DNA from: Putridiphycobacter roseus
Lineage (GTDB): Bacteria > Bacteroidota > Bacteroidia > Flavobacteriales_D > Crocinitomicaceae
Assembly: GCF_003234935.1 (NCBI RefSeq)
Contig: NZ_QKSB01000011.1
Span: 5,415 to 69,414 of the forward strand
Direction: 5' to 3'
DNA: 64,000 nt
This document shows, one piece after another, positions 18,691 through 29,063 of this stretch. Numbering within the stretch: the first letter of the stretch is position 1; every line of letters starts with the position of its first letter. A program made the position numbers and the translations under genes. The notes under the pieces were generated by a model, which was not told the DNA's origin, ran no database searches, and saw only the letters and a list, made by a program, of their open reading frames with translations.

Positions 18691-20246
18691 TACAATCCGA
18701 TTTTTTAGTCATTGGGTCCGGTATAGCTGGTTTGACTTATGCTATTAAGGTAGCAGCCCAAAACCCAGATAAGACGGTGAACATTATCACCAAAAATAAA
18801 ATAGACGAGTGCAATACTAAGTATGCGCAAGGCGGTATAGCTGTTGTACTCAATCAACACGATTCATTTCAAAGCCATGTTGATGATACTTTATTGGCAG
18901 GCGATAATTTGAATGATAAATCTGTGGTTAAAATTGTGGTGGAAGAAGCACCTGCAAGAATTAACGAAATTATTGAGTGGGGCGCTTCATTTGATAAAAG
19001 TCAAAATGGAGAATACGATTTGGGTAAAGAAGGAGGGCATTCTGCCAATAGAATATTACACCACAAAGATATTACGGGGTATGAAGTGGAAAGGGCATTG
19101 CTCCAAAAAATAGCCACAGCACCAAATATTCACGTTTACGAACACCATTATGCCATTGATTTAATTACAGATCACCATTTAGGGTTAAGTGTAAATCGTT
19201 TTTCTGAAAACCATTGTTATGGTGCTTATGTATTAGACAATAAAACAAAGATAATTCACCGTACCCTGGCAAAAGTTACTTTATTAGCAACAGGTGGCAT
19301 AGGACAAGTATATATTCATACTACTAATCCAAATGTGGCAACTGGTGATGGCATTGCTATGGCTTATAGGGCTAAAGCAAAGATTTCTGATATGGAATTT
19401 GTACAATTCCACCCAACTGCATTGTACGAACCTGATGCTAGTCCAAATTTTTTAATTTCTGAAGCTGTACGTGGATTCGGCGCATACATAAGAAATGTAA
19501 AAGGAGAGCGCTTTGTTTTTAAAACGGATGAGAGGGGAGAGCTGGCTTCTAGGGATATTGTATCTCAAGCTATTGATAAAGAATTGAAAGTCTCAGGGGA
19601 GCGATTTGTTTATTTAGATTGTACACATTTAGATGCCGTTGATTTTTATAAGCATTTCCCGAATATTTATGATAAATGTAAAAGTATTGGAATTGATCCA
19701 ACACATGACTTTATTCCTGTTATTCCAGCGGCACATTATATGTGTGGAGGGATTAATGTAGATAAAAAAGGGAGAACAAATATTACAAATTTATTGGCCA
19801 TTGGAGAATGTTCTCGAACGGGGTTGCATGGAGCAAATCGTTTGGCTTCGAACTCTTTATTGGAAGGGTTGGTGTATGCCCACCGTGCAGCAGAAGAAGT
19901 TTCAAAAAGTATTAATAGCATAGAAATGCAGCTTAATATTCCTTCTTGGAACGCAAAAGGAACGCTTGCGCCAAAAGAATTGGTATTGATAACTCACTCC
20001 CGTAAGGAGTTAAAAATAATCATGTCCGATTATATGGCAATTGTTCGTTCTAATGTTCGTATTCAACGTGCTTTACGTCGACTGGAAATCCACTACAAAG
20101 AAACAGAGGATTTATACAACTCAACAGTAATTTCACCCCAGTTATGTGAACTCAGAAACTTAATAACTATAGCTTATCTAATTGTTTCACAAGCCAGCCG
20201 AAGACATGAAAATAAAGGGGCACATTTTAATGTGGATTTTGTTTGA
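18687..20246 (+). CDS. nadB: L-aspartate oxidase NadB
   Basis: The 519-residue flavoprotein has the dinucleotide-binding start [18 protein letters not shown], the succinate-dehydrogenase/fumarate-reductase family motif [11 protein letters not shown], and [14 protein letters not shown]. It also has [15 protein letters not shown] and the [17 protein letters not shown] segment near the flavin, and a C-terminal helical domain. It oxidises L-aspartate to iminoaspartate for NadA. Translational coupling to nadA (ATGA overlap) is clear. Length fits the family. Confidence 0.95.
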   Translation: MIQSDFLVIGSGIAGLTYAIKVAAQNPDKTVNIITKNKIDECNTKYAQGGIAVVLNQHDSFQSHVDDTLLAGDNLNDKSVVKIVVEEAPARINEIIEWGASFDKSQNGEYDLGKEGGHSANRILHHKDITGYEVERALLQKIATAPNIHVYEHHYAIDLITDHHLGLSVNRFSENHCYGAYVLDNKTKIIHRTLAKVTLLATGGIGQVYIHTTNPNVATGDGIAMAYRAKAKISDMEFVQFHPTALYEPDASPNFLISEAVRGFGAYIRNVKGERFVFKTDERGELASRDIVSQAIDKELKVSGERFVYLDCTHLDAVDFYKHFPNIYDKCKSIGIDPTHDFIPVIPAAHYMCGGINVDKKGRTNITNLLAIGECSRTGLHGANRLASNSLLEGLVYAHRAAEEVSKSINSIEMQLNIPSWNAKGTLAPKELVLITHSRKELKIIMSDYMAIVRSNVRIQRALRRLEIHYKETEDLYNSTVISPQLCELRNLITIAYLIVSQASRRHENKGAHFNVDFV

Positions 20247-20424
20247 TTAAAAAGTAATGCGTGATTAGTGTCAAAAGTAAGTGATAAGGATTAATATTTT
20301 TTTGATTTATAAAAACGCATGTCTCTTCCAGTGTTTTTAAGGATACGATAGTGAAATTAAAAATGGTTTGAGAAGTTGTTGAGAAAGTACTGGGTCATTG
20401 GTATCAAGAATGAAGTAGTTAGTA

Positions 20425-21912
20425 TTAAATATCCTCTAATTTCAAAACTTTTGTAGTCGCAGCTCGGGTGGCCATACATAAGTTGCCGTCTTCAATTAAG
20501 GAATAACCAAAACTTGGTATCATCTGCTTTAATTTGTCTTGCCATTCTTTAGACTCAAATTTTTCTGGGAAACATTGTTGGATTACGTCTAGCATAATCG
20601 ATACTGAAGTGGATGCCCCAGGAGAGGCTCCTAGTAAAGCTGCCAAGGAACCATCTTTGTCCTTTACAATTTCTGTCCCAAATTTTAATACCCCTCCTCC
20701 TTTTTTGTCTTTTTTAATAATCTGTACCCGCTGTCCAGCTTGCACTAATTCCCAGTCTTCAAATTTTGCATCAGGATAATATTTTTGTAGCATTTCAAAT
20801 CTGTGCTCTGGTGATTGAATAACTTGTTTGACTAAGTATTTTGTCAAGGCGAAATTTTTAATTCCTGCGGATAATAAGGGCCAAATATTATGTACTTCTA
20901 AGGATAAAGGCAAGTCGAAATAAGAACCGAATTTTAAGAATTTGGTTGAAAAACCAGCGTATGGTCCAAAAAGTAATGCTTTTTTACCATCTAATATTCT
21001 TGTGTCTAAATGGGGGACAGACATGGGGGGAGAACCTGTTTCAGCCATGCCATATACCTTGGCTTCATGTTGAGCAATAACTGCAGGGTTGTCACATTTT
21101 AACCATTGTCCACTTACTGGAAAGCCTGCATAACCTTCGGCTTGTTTTAAGTCCGTTTTTTCTAATAAGGGAATAGCACCGCCGCCAGCACCTATAAATA
21201 CAAAGTCTGTTTTAAATTCAAATTCCTCCTCTTTCTCTAGGTCTTTCACTTCTACTTCCCACTGGCCATAGTCTGATTTTTCTAAGTCCTTTATTTCGTG
21301 ACCAAGATGCAATGTCACCTGCTCGGTGTTTTGTAGATGCGAAATCATGCCACGCGTTAATGCACCAAAATTTACATCTGTTCCAATTGGCATTCTTGTG
21401 ACCGCTATTTTATCGCTTTTATCGCGGTTGTGCATGATTAATGGTACCCATTTTTTAATCTGGTCATGATCTTCGGAATAAAGCATGTCCTTGAATATAG
21501 CGTATTGTTGATAGGTATGGTATCGCTTTTTTAAAAAAGCTACATTTTCATCCCCCCAAACAAAACTCATGTGGTCAATATCATTAATGAATGGTGTTTT
21601 AGATTCAATGAGCTTATTTTTAACCAAAAAAGCCCAAAACTGTTTCGAAATTTCAAAAGATTCTGCAATATGCAATGCCTTTGACATATCAATACTTCCG
21701 TCTTCTCGCTGTGGTGTGTAATTTAATTCACAAAAAGCAGAATGACCTGTTCCTGCATTGTTCCATGCGTCAGAACTTTCAGCACCTACACGGTTAAGCC
21801 TTTCATAAATATGAATATTCGCATTTGGGTCTAATTGATTGATTATGGTGGCCAATGTTGCGCTCATAATTCCTGCTCCAATGAAGGTGTAATGTTTTGT
21901 AGTTACTGACAT
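20425..21912 (-). CDS. mqo: Malate:quinone oxidoreductase
   Basis: The 495-residue protein has an N-terminal FAD-binding motif (FIGAGIMSATLATI) and Mqo-typical segments NNAGTGHSAFCELNYTP, FPVSGQWLKC, FGPYAGFSTKFLK and DGSLAALLGASPGAS. It oxidises malate to oxaloacetate and passes electrons to the membrane quinone pool, and is peripheral on the inner membrane face. It is divergent from the N-formylglutamate amidohydrolase gene (78 bp between starts). The 178 bp between it and nadB hold nothing I can name. Confidence 0.95.
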   Translation of the reverse strand: MSVTTKHYTFIGAGIMSATLATIINQLDPNANIHIYERLNRVGAESSDAWNNAGTGHSAFCELNYTPQREDGSIDMSKALHIAESFEISKQFWAFLVKNKLIESKTPFINDIDHMSFVWGDENVAFLKKRYHTYQQYAIFKDMLYSEDHDQIKKWVPLIMHNRDKSDKIAVTRMPIGTDVNFGALTRGMISHLQNTEQVTLHLGHEIKDLEKSDYGQWEVEVKDLEKEEEFEFKTDFVFIGAGGGAIPLLEKTDLKQAEGYAGFPVSGQWLKCDNPAVIAQHEAKVYGMAETGSPPMSVPHLDTRILDGKKALLFGPYAGFSTKFLKFGSYFDLPLSLEVHNIWPLLSAGIKNFALTKYLVKQVIQSPEHRFEMLQKYYPDAKFEDWELVQAGQRVQIIKKDKKGGGVLKFGTEIVKDKDGSLAALLGASPGASTSVSIMLDVIQQCFPEKFESKEWQDKLKQMIPSFGYSLIEDGNLCMATRAATTKVLKLEDI

Positions 21913-21990
21913 TATTTTGTAATTGAATCTTTTTATTGAGTTACTAATTTACTAAATTTTGTAACTTAGTGGTGTAACAATTTCATAAAC

Positions 21991-22791
21991 ATGCCTGATC
22001 CATTTTATATCATTGAGCCAAAAGCGCCAAAAGTTCCCATTATTATTTCTGTCCCACATTCAGGAACTGATTTTCCAGAAGAAATAAAACAAGATTATTT
22101 GGAGGGACAATTAAAGGTATTGGATGATACCGATTGGAACGTAGAAGAAGTGTATGATTTTGCAAGCGAATTAGGGATTACTGTTATACATGCCAAATAT
22201 AGCCGTTGGGTCATTGATTTAAATCGTGATCCAGAAAGTAAACCATTATACAATGATGGCAGAATCATCACTGGTTTATGCTCCTATACCGATTTTTTTG
22301 GTAGACCAATTTATAAGGCTGCACAAGACCCAAACCAAGAAGAGGTTGAACGAAGGTTAAAGACTTATTATTGGACATATTATCAAAAAGTACAAGCATT
22401 ATTAGACGAAAGAAAAGCAGAATTTGGTAAGGTGTTATTGTGGGATGCACATTCAATCAGACACTTGGTACCTTCCATTCAAAAAGAGCCTTTTCCGGAT
22501 ATGATTTTGGGAAATAATGACCATAAAACAGCGGATCAAGAATGGATAGAAACAGCAATCAATACTTTGAGAAAAGGTCCTTTTCAAGTGAATCACAATA
22601 CGCCTTTTAAAGGTGGGCATATTACCCGTTATTTTGGAAAACCAGCAGAAAATCAACATGCTTTACAATTAGAAATGAACAAAATATTGTACATGAATGA
22701 GGAAGAGATGAAGTATGATACGGTGAGAGCAAGTATTGTAAAAACTGTACTGAAACCTGTTTTTCAAGAATTAATAAAAGCAATGGCTTAA
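21991..22791 (+). CDS. N-formylglutamate amidohydrolase family protein
   Basis: The 266-residue protein has the FGase signature set: IISVPHSGTDFPEEI near the start, YSRWVIDLNRDPESK (about 70-85), LLWDAHSIRH (about 150) and KGGHITRYFGKPAENQHALQ. These carry the likely zinc-binding His, Asp and Glu residues. The family releases formate from N-formylglutamate in histidine breakdown (HutG type), but no hut genes are near, and a wider amidohydrolase role is possible. The T9SS CotH-type gene follows after 25 bp and may be co-transcribed, probably without functional link. Confidence 0.85.
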   Translation: MPDPFYIIEPKAPKVPIIISVPHSGTDFPEEIKQDYLEGQLKVLDDTDWNVEEVYDFASELGITVIHAKYSRWVIDLNRDPESKPLYNDGRIITGLCSYTDFFGRPIYKAAQDPNQEEVERRLKTYYWTYYQKVQALLDERKAEFGKVLLWDAHSIRHLVPSIQKEPFPDMILGNNDHKTADQEWIETAINTLRKGPFQVNHNTPFKGGHITRYFGKPAENQHALQLEMNKILYMNEEEMKYDTVRASIVKTVLKPVFQELIKAMA

Positions 22792-22816
22792 AGTTAAATT
22801 TGTTATTCAAAAAAAA

Positions 22817-25249
22817 ATGAAAATAGAATGGTCGGCTAAGGTAAATTGGTATTTCGCTTTAGTGTTTTTCTGTTTTCAATTTGGTTTTTACACAAGCGGA
22901 CAAGTTATTACTGAAATATGTCCTTCTAATAAATTGAATTACAACCATCCAATCGAAGGTTTTGTGGATTGGGTTGAAATATACAACCCCACTGTAAACG
23001 ACATCAATTTATTGGGGTACGTCATTGTAGATTTAAATGATCCAACAAAAAAGTGGACCATCTACGATACTGTTTTAACAGCTGGAAGTTTTATGGTGTT
23101 TCCTGCCAATAGTAATTCTAGTTCAAATAAAACCATCCATTTTAATTTTCCAAAATCTGGTGGGAGAATTGCTATTGCATCTAGTCAGTATTTAATGATT
23201 GATTCAATAAATTATCCACCAATGCAAATTGACCATAGTTACGGTAAATTGGGTTTGTATTTCGATCAACCAACCCCGCAAAATAGTAATCAATTGGCCA
23301 TAGGTTATAAAGGGTATGCACAAAAGCCAAGTATTCGAGTGGAGGAAAACAAACAAGGTAAGGTAGTTCAATTAGCATCCATTCAAGATGACGCGAAAAT
23401 TCGTTATTCCTTGAATGGCTCTAATCCAGTCAATGGCGCATTGTATACCCATGAAATTGTGGTGGAGGAAAATACTTCCTTTGTTGTGACTGCTCTCCTC
23501 GATTCCTTCTTGCCAGCAGATTTTCTATTTTATAACATTTTTGTAAACCCTCCCAAAAAGCTCCCGATAGTGAATTTAACGGTGGATAGTTTAGCCCTTT
23601 TTGATGAATTAACAGGGCTGTATATGTTGGGGCCAAATGCAAATACTACGTCACCTTATGCTGGTGCTAACTTTTGGAAGGATACAGCTTTGGATGTACA
23701 TTACGCTTATTATAATAATTTAGGACAAATTAGAGAAGAACGTCAATGTGTGTTAAAAATGCATGGAGGGGCGGGGTCACGCACAAAAGCCATGAAGCCA
23801 CTTCAGCTTATTATTAAAAACTATCATGATGAAGCGACTTTTGATTATCCATATTTTCAAGGGAAATCATTCAATTCCTATCAAAAATTGATTTTGAGAA
23901 ATTCGGGAAATGATTTCGGAGCAACCATGATGAGAGATGGATTAATACATGATTATATTCAACAAAATATGCTGGATATAGATGTTTTAGGGTATCATCC
24001 TGTAGTGGTGTATATCAACGGAAATTATTTGGGGATTCATAACATAAGAGAAAAAATAGATGTAGATTATATTAAGGCTAATTATCATACCGATAGTGGT
24101 GTTAATATATTAGAAAATCATTATTTGTCCGTTGTTAATGGTAGCGCTGCTACTTTTAATCATATAGTTAATTATGCAAATGGACATGATTTAAAAGAGG
24201 AGGGGAATATTAATTGGATTAAAGATAGATTAGACATTCCTTCAATGGTAGATTATTTTATTATAGAATCATTTATTTATAATAAAGACTGGCCCAATAA
24301 TAATTTAAAATTATGGAATGCAGCTCAGTTTCCAAAATGGCGATATTTATGCTACGACTTAGATGTTAGTTTGAATTATTTTTGGGGATTTGACCTTCCC
24401 GATAAACAATATTTAAAATATTTATTAACGCAGCCTGCAACAGCAAATGTGCACATACAATTATTAAAAAATCTATTAGATAATGCTGAATTTAAACGTT
24501 ATTTTATCAATCGATATGCCGATTTATTAAATACTATTTTTCAGCCCAATCGGTTGAAAGAATTTGTGGTTGGTAAAAAAACACATATAGAATTAGATAT
24601 GAAAAAACACTGTGATGCATGGAATCAGTCTTATGAAAATTGGCATAAAAATGTGTTTTATCTTATTTCATTTTTTAATGCCAGGGCTGAAATGGTAAGT
24701 AAAGAAATAGCCAATACTTTTAATAAGCCAACTGCGGTAGAAATAAGCTTAAATATATACCCATATTTGGCTGGAGCCATTCAGATAAATTCCTTACTTA
24801 TTGATTCATTCCCTTTTGTGGGAAAGTATTATCCGAAAAATGAGATTGATCTTGAGGCGATTGCTTTTAAAGATCATGTTTTTCATTATTGGTTAAATAA
24901 TAGAACTGGAGAAAAGTTTTACGCCTCAAAAATACGTGTTAACCCAACTGAATTGGATGATTTTATTGCTGTTTTTAGCCCAGATGAGGATGTTTTTAAC
25001 TTGGTCGCATTCCCAAATCCTACTTCAAACCAAATAACTATTAATTTTTCTATTCCTAATACTTCTACTTTCAGTTTACGCATCATTGATTTGTCAGGGA
25101 AATTAGTAAAAGAAGTGATGCAGGAGGAGATACATGGTGTTGGCGTTTACGAAACGGCTATATTTTTAAATGGATTAATGCCAGGCACTTATTTGTTGTC
25201 CTTAAAAAGTGAATATGGATATAAAGCCATCCCAATTGTTAAATGGTAA
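22817..25249 (+). CDS. T9SS-secreted CotH kinase-type protein with lamin-tail domain
   Basis: The 810-residue protein has a long signal peptide (about 1-29), a lamin-tail (LTD) domain (about 30-130; VDWVEIYNPTVNDINLLGY) and a chitobiase/hexosaminidase-C-like segment (about 175-235; IRYSLNGSNPVNGALY). A CotH protein-kinase domain spans about 255-570, with HGGAGSRTKAMKPLQL as phosphate-binding loop, NIREKIDVDYI, and the catalytic NKDWPNNNLKLW followed by YDLDVSLNYFW (metal-binding Asp). A T9SS sorting domain starts at about 735 (VAFPNPTSNQITI). CotH of spore formers phosphorylates coat proteins; secreted Bacteroidota forms have unknown targets, probably surface proteins or matrix. Confidence 0.88.
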   Translation: MKIEWSAKVNWYFALVFFCFQFGFYTSGQVITEICPSNKLNYNHPIEGFVDWVEIYNPTVNDINLLGYVIVDLNDPTKKWTIYDTVLTAGSFMVFPANSNSSSNKTIHFNFPKSGGRIAIASSQYLMIDSINYPPMQIDHSYGKLGLYFDQPTPQNSNQLAIGYKGYAQKPSIRVEENKQGKVVQLASIQDDAKIRYSLNGSNPVNGALYTHEIVVEENTSFVVTALLDSFLPADFLFYNIFVNPPKKLPIVNLTVDSLALFDELTGLYMLGPNANTTSPYAGANFWKDTALDVHYAYYNNLGQIREERQCVLKMHGGAGSRTKAMKPLQLIIKNYHDEATFDYPYFQGKSFNSYQKLILRNSGNDFGATMMRDGLIHDYIQQNMLDIDVLGYHPVVVYINGNYLGIHNIREKIDVDYIKANYHTDSGVNILENHYLSVVNGSAATFNHIVNYANGHDLKEEGNINWIKDRLDIPSMVDYFIIESFIYNKDWPNNNLKLWNAAQFPKWRYLCYDLDVSLNYFWGFDLPDKQYLKYLLTQPATANVHIQLLKNLLDNAEFKRYFINRYADLLNTIFQPNRLKEFVVGKKTHIELDMKKHCDAWNQSYENWHKNVFYLISFFNARAEMVSKEIANTFNKPTAVEISLNIYPYLAGAIQINSLLIDSFPFVGKYYPKNEIDLEAIAFKDHVFHYWLNNRTGEKFYASKIRVNPTELDDFIAVFSPDEDVFNLVAFPNPTSNQITINFSIPNTSTFSLRIIDLSGKLVKEVMQEEIHGVGVYETAIFLNGLMPGTYLLSLKSEYGYKAIPIVKW

Positions 25250-25392
25250 GATTTTAGTCAAAGCTATATTGGTAGATTCTAAAGGGGGAGGGGTGCACTA
25301 AAAATAATGTGCTGTGTTATTGTCGAGAGGGAATGGCTTTGAATGTTCGGAGTTGGGGCTATATTCAAGGCATGCAATTGCAATACCAAATG

Positions 25393-26376
25393 TTAACAAA
25401 ACCAAAACGCAGTTACATGGGGCAGTTTGTCTAAAGTGGCTTGAATTAATACTTGCTCTTCAGGTTGTGCTACGGCAATGATGGCTTGGTAGTCAAAGTC
25501 TTTTTCAAATACAAGATCAATATCTGCCATGGTTTGGTTATAAATTTCTTGACCTATTTTCTTCGGGTTGTTACATGCCCAAATAAATTCTATACCATGT
25601 TGTTGCAGTAAAAGGGCTATGTTTTTCCCTTTTTTTCCACCGCCCCAAAGTACCAGCTTTTTATCTGCTTGGTAATCTAGTTTTAAAAAATACTCCGTTT
25701 TCAATTCCTCAAAGGCATTGAATGCATAGTTGGGATCGTTTCTTGAGGTTCTTTCTTGATAGTCGCGCCAAATGTGCACCACTTCTTGTACTGCGACAAA
25801 TGGTAGTTGATGGGCGTACATTCTCAGTGTTAAATCATAATCTTCGGGATAAGTGTTAGGAGTAAAGCCACCAATTTTGTCAAAAAGGTTTTTTTCCATC
25901 ATCCATGCAGGAGAAGGGATGACACATTCTCTGTAAATTTGATGATAATGGCTGTGTTCGCTCATGAGCTTGTTCATCCAGATTTCATATTTCAAATAGC
26001 CCTCTCTTAAGTTTTCTCCAATGTATTTAATCATCCCCGTAGCCACTGCTTTTGGATTCTCCACCAATACCGTTTTCATTAACCTTAACTTATCAATAGG
26101 CATAATATCATCTGCATCCATTCTGGTAATGTAATTGCCTGAAGTGTGCGCATAAGCTTGCTGTAATGCATCAATAATTCCTTTGCCATTGGCAGGATAG
26201 ATATTAATCCGCTTGTCTTTATTGGCATAGTCTTGTAAAACTATAAAACTATCATCCGTGGAGTGGTCATTCACGACATGTAATTCCCAATTCTGTTCTG
26301 ATTGGTTTATGATGGAGTCAATGCATTCCTTTAAATAAGGCATGGCATTGCGCATGGGCATTACTATGGAGATCAT
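25393..26376 (-). CDS. Family 2 glycosyltransferase fused to a Rossmann-like C-terminal domain
   Basis: The 327-residue protein has a GT-A domain of GT2 type (about 1-215): IVMPMRNAMPYLKECIDS, VNDHSTDDS, and the metal-binding RMDADDIMP, then GGFTPNTYPEDYDLTLRM. Residues about 235-327 form an extra domain beginning LVLWGGGKKGKNIALLL, a GxGxxG-like nucleotide-binding motif, as in some sugar-modifying or FkbM/PglD-associated domains. It probably transfers a sugar in envelope polysaccharide or glycan synthesis. It starts 2 bp after the stop of the DUF5686 gene, so the two are co-transcribed. Confidence 0.85.
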   Translation of the reverse strand: MISIVMPMRNAMPYLKECIDSIINQSEQNWELHVVNDHSTDDSFIVLQDYANKDKRINIYPANGKGIIDALQQAYAHTSGNYITRMDADDIMPIDKLRLMKTVLVENPKAVATGMIKYIGENLREGYLKYEIWMNKLMSEHSHYHQIYRECVIPSPAWMMEKNLFDKIGGFTPNTYPEDYDLTLRMYAHQLPFVAVQEVVHIWRDYQERTSRNDPNYAFNAFEELKTEYFLKLDYQADKKLVLWGGGKKGKNIALLLQQHGIEFIWACNNPKKIGQEIYNQTMADIDLVFEKDFDYQAIIAVAQPEEQVLIQATLDKLPHVTAFWFC

Positions 26377-26378
26377 TC

Positions 26379-28886
26379 TTAAAAATTAAATTTCATGTCA
26401 CGGGTGTCTAAAACATCCAAAGATACTTTAATTCTTAGATTGGGCTGTTGGTAATTGGAATCGGAGTAGACCAAGTAGATGGCTGGACGGACAATACTTC
26501 TAAATATTTTAAAGTTACGTTCTATGCCTACATAAGCTTCATAATAAAATAAATTATTGTATTCTGGCAGGAATAAAAAACCAGTACCTGCCAAGGATCG
26601 AACCCTGGTTTTTTTCATGAAAGGAATTTTGTTGATGATTGCACCATTAAAATGATGAATTGCATGAAACTCAGCATACCATTGATCTGTTACATATTGA
26701 CTTTTTAAGTTTTGAAAACTGCTTGTAGGTGCAATCATGAGGAACCTAAAAATCGTAGAGTCCGAACGCCTAAAAAATTTCTTATCTACCAGTTCAATAT
26801 TTTTTTGACTCAAAAATCTCCCAGTTGTAAAATAATAATTTGTCTTACCTAATGTACCAATAGATATTTCTTGTGTAATGTCCAATGCTAAATAGTCAAA
26901 GTCAATATCTGAGCCAAATAGCCCTTTTATTCCTTTCTGGTACCTAAGGGAAAAGCTTGGCCATGCACTGCCCAATACTACTTTTCTGTTAGGTTCAGAA
27001 ACATATTTTTGAAAGGGTGTATAACGTAAAGTAACTGTAGTTCTAGTGGATGTATATGGGTCAAATTGATAAGGCTCTCCTTTGTCCACCAGTGAGTCTA
27101 GCCATTTTACATCTACAAATTTCAAATCATTCATAGGATACCGATATTGGACACTCATTTGGGTTGTCAATTGTAAGCCATTAAAAATTTCGAAGGTATG
27201 AGACGCGGTGAAATTATCCACATTAAAATAATTACTCAGTTTTAATTGGTCGAGAAAGGCAGAGTTGAAGTTGACGGCGCCTAAGCCGTGTGAGTAGAAT
27301 AGGTAATACTGTGCCAGTTTTTTAGGTTTATAATAATGGTAGATTCCAGTGTTTCCTCTAAAATCACCATTTAAAAGTCCAATGGATGTGTTTGCCCAAG
27401 TGTTGATCCATGTTTCATTTTCAAACTTTTTAAAGTAACCTACTCGTGGACCTAGTCTTGGTGCGCCAATTCCAAGTGGCTCTATAAAATCGACAAGCGA
27501 AGAAAAGTGCCATTGCGTTTTCTTATCTCTATTTCTGTAACCTACTCCTTGGTATAACACTTTTAAAAATGTGAGTCGATTAAAGTCGGCATCTATAGAG
27601 TCTAAATAAGTTTCTGAAGTGTAAATAGCCGTTAAACTGTCTTGTACAAACTTCTTTCTTTGTTCTTCAGGTGTCAAAGGAATAGGCCTTAAATTGTCCC
27701 AGTAAGTGGTGTCTCTTTCCAAAGCTTCTTTTGTTGTTTTTGCAACTTCTGCCCCAAAGAATTTTTTTGGAAAATCAGGGTTTAATTGAAAGTTAGAATA
27801 CGTTACATCTGTGACGCCAAAAACGGTTTCTTTATAGTATTTTGTTTGGTATTCAAAGCGTTGACTGGTGACTAGCCAAACGGAATCAAATTGGGTATAG
27901 GTTTGCTCAATTCTAAACTTATCGTATAGCTTTAAATTCCCCTTTGTAATGGTTAAGTCAACTTTTGTTAATGCCCAGGCATGTTTTTTTATATACAGGT
28001 ATCCTTCCATACTACTTGATCCGACACTCCTGGGAGTGATTTTCACTTTGTAAATAGTATCCTTTCCTTCCGTGATGATTTCTTTTAGTTTGTATTTGTA
28101 AGATAGGATTCCAGATGCATGCAAGGGAGAGACTATGGGGGTTTCATGTAAGAATTCCTGACTCATTAAACCACTGTAAAAGTCAAAACGAATTTTAGGG
28201 TAAACTGGTGCTCTGGTTAAGTATAGTTGTTGTGGGCGCCCTATGTTTGATTTTGCAGTGATTTCCTCTTTAATTTTATTTGGATATTCGAAGTTTACCG
28301 TTATTTGGCGCTCCATTAAATTCATTCTTTCGCCCTGGTTTATTTTAGATTCCACTTCTTTTTCCTCTTCGTCGAATACGTCTTTTGGCTCTCCTGCACT
28401 TTCCAAGTCCTCTTCTTTGTTTTCTTTTTCTTTTTTATCAAAAGTTTCTTTTTCTTTTACGTAGATTTCACAAGTAAAGCCGTCAAAAGGGGCCAATAAA
28501 TTATCGCGATTGGCAATTACATTCTTTACTATTTCATAGCCAACATTGCCTCGCTTACTGGATACTTCTACCTCTGCAAGTTCCATGTTTTTTTCTTCTA
28601 AAAATATGGTCTGTGTAACATCTTGGTTTCTACGGACAACGGTTTTTAAGGTCTTAGATTCAAAACCAATACTGGAATAAATCACTTCGTACTGTCCATC
28701 CGGTATATAAAACTGATAAAATCCTTCCAAATTTGTTTTAGCCCCCAAATTGGCAAAATTTTTAACGTTGATCATGGCAAATGGAATAGGGTTATTTTGT
28801 TCGTCCATCACGTAGCCACTCAAAGTTTGACTGAAGCCAACTTTTGCTAAAAGAAAAAATATGAAGAAAAGATGCTTAAACGCCAT
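26379..28886 (-). CDS. DUF5686 / CarboxypepD-like outer-membrane protein
   Basis: The 835-residue protein has a signal peptide (MAFKHLFFIFFLLAKVGFSQ) and a CarboxypepD_reg-like domain (about 20-105; SGYVMDEQNNPIPFAMINV). A charged Glu/Lys-rich linker (about 140-185) and a long DUF5686-type region rich in amphipathic strands (about 190-835) follow, ending with LDTRDMKFNF, a typical outer-membrane barrel end with terminal Phe. DUF5686 proteins are widespread and abundant in Bacteroidota, often near cell-surface glycan genes; their role is not established. The glycosyltransferase gene follows at 2 bp. Confidence 0.85.
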   Translation of the reverse strand: MAFKHLFFIFFLLAKVGFSQTLSGYVMDEQNNPIPFAMINVKNFANLGAKTNLEGFYQFYIPDGQYEVIYSSIGFESKTLKTVVRRNQDVTQTIFLEEKNMELAEVEVSSKRGNVGYEIVKNVIANRDNLLAPFDGFTCEIYVKEKETFDKKEKENKEEDLESAGEPKDVFDEEEKEVESKINQGERMNLMERQITVNFEYPNKIKEEITAKSNIGRPQQLYLTRAPVYPKIRFDFYSGLMSQEFLHETPIVSPLHASGILSYKYKLKEIITEGKDTIYKVKITPRSVGSSSMEGYLYIKKHAWALTKVDLTITKGNLKLYDKFRIEQTYTQFDSVWLVTSQRFEYQTKYYKETVFGVTDVTYSNFQLNPDFPKKFFGAEVAKTTKEALERDTTYWDNLRPIPLTPEEQRKKFVQDSLTAIYTSETYLDSIDADFNRLTFLKVLYQGVGYRNRDKKTQWHFSSLVDFIEPLGIGAPRLGPRVGYFKKFENETWINTWANTSIGLLNGDFRGNTGIYHYYKPKKLAQYYLFYSHGLGAVNFNSAFLDQLKLSNYFNVDNFTASHTFEIFNGLQLTTQMSVQYRYPMNDLKFVDVKWLDSLVDKGEPYQFDPYTSTRTTVTLRYTPFQKYVSEPNRKVVLGSAWPSFSLRYQKGIKGLFGSDIDFDYLALDITQEISIGTLGKTNYYFTTGRFLSQKNIELVDKKFFRRSDSTIFRFLMIAPTSSFQNLKSQYVTDQWYAEFHAIHHFNGAIINKIPFMKKTRVRSLAGTGFLFLPEYNNLFYYEAYVGIERNFKIFRSIVRPAIYLVYSDSNYQQPNLRIKVSLDVLDTRDMKFNF

Positions 28887-28988
28887 ATTAATAAGACAGT
28901 AATACCTATGTATTTGTTACAGTTAAATAAAAGTTTTTTTGCAAAAGGTTACAAGATATACAAAGTAAACTATCCAAGATTAAAAAAA

Positions 28989-29019
28989 TTGTATATATCG
29001 CCAAAATTAACTACCTTTG
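28989..29019 (+). promoter_or_regulatory. Bacteroidota-type promoter for queA
   Basis: TTG at 28989-28991, a 20-bp spacer and TACCTTTG at 29012-29019 are a full match to the -33/-7 consensus. The leader to the ATG at 29064 is about 40 nt. Confidence 0.65.
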
Positions 29020-29063
29020 TAGGCTTTAAACAAAAATAATTCTGTAATAAAACAATATAATTC

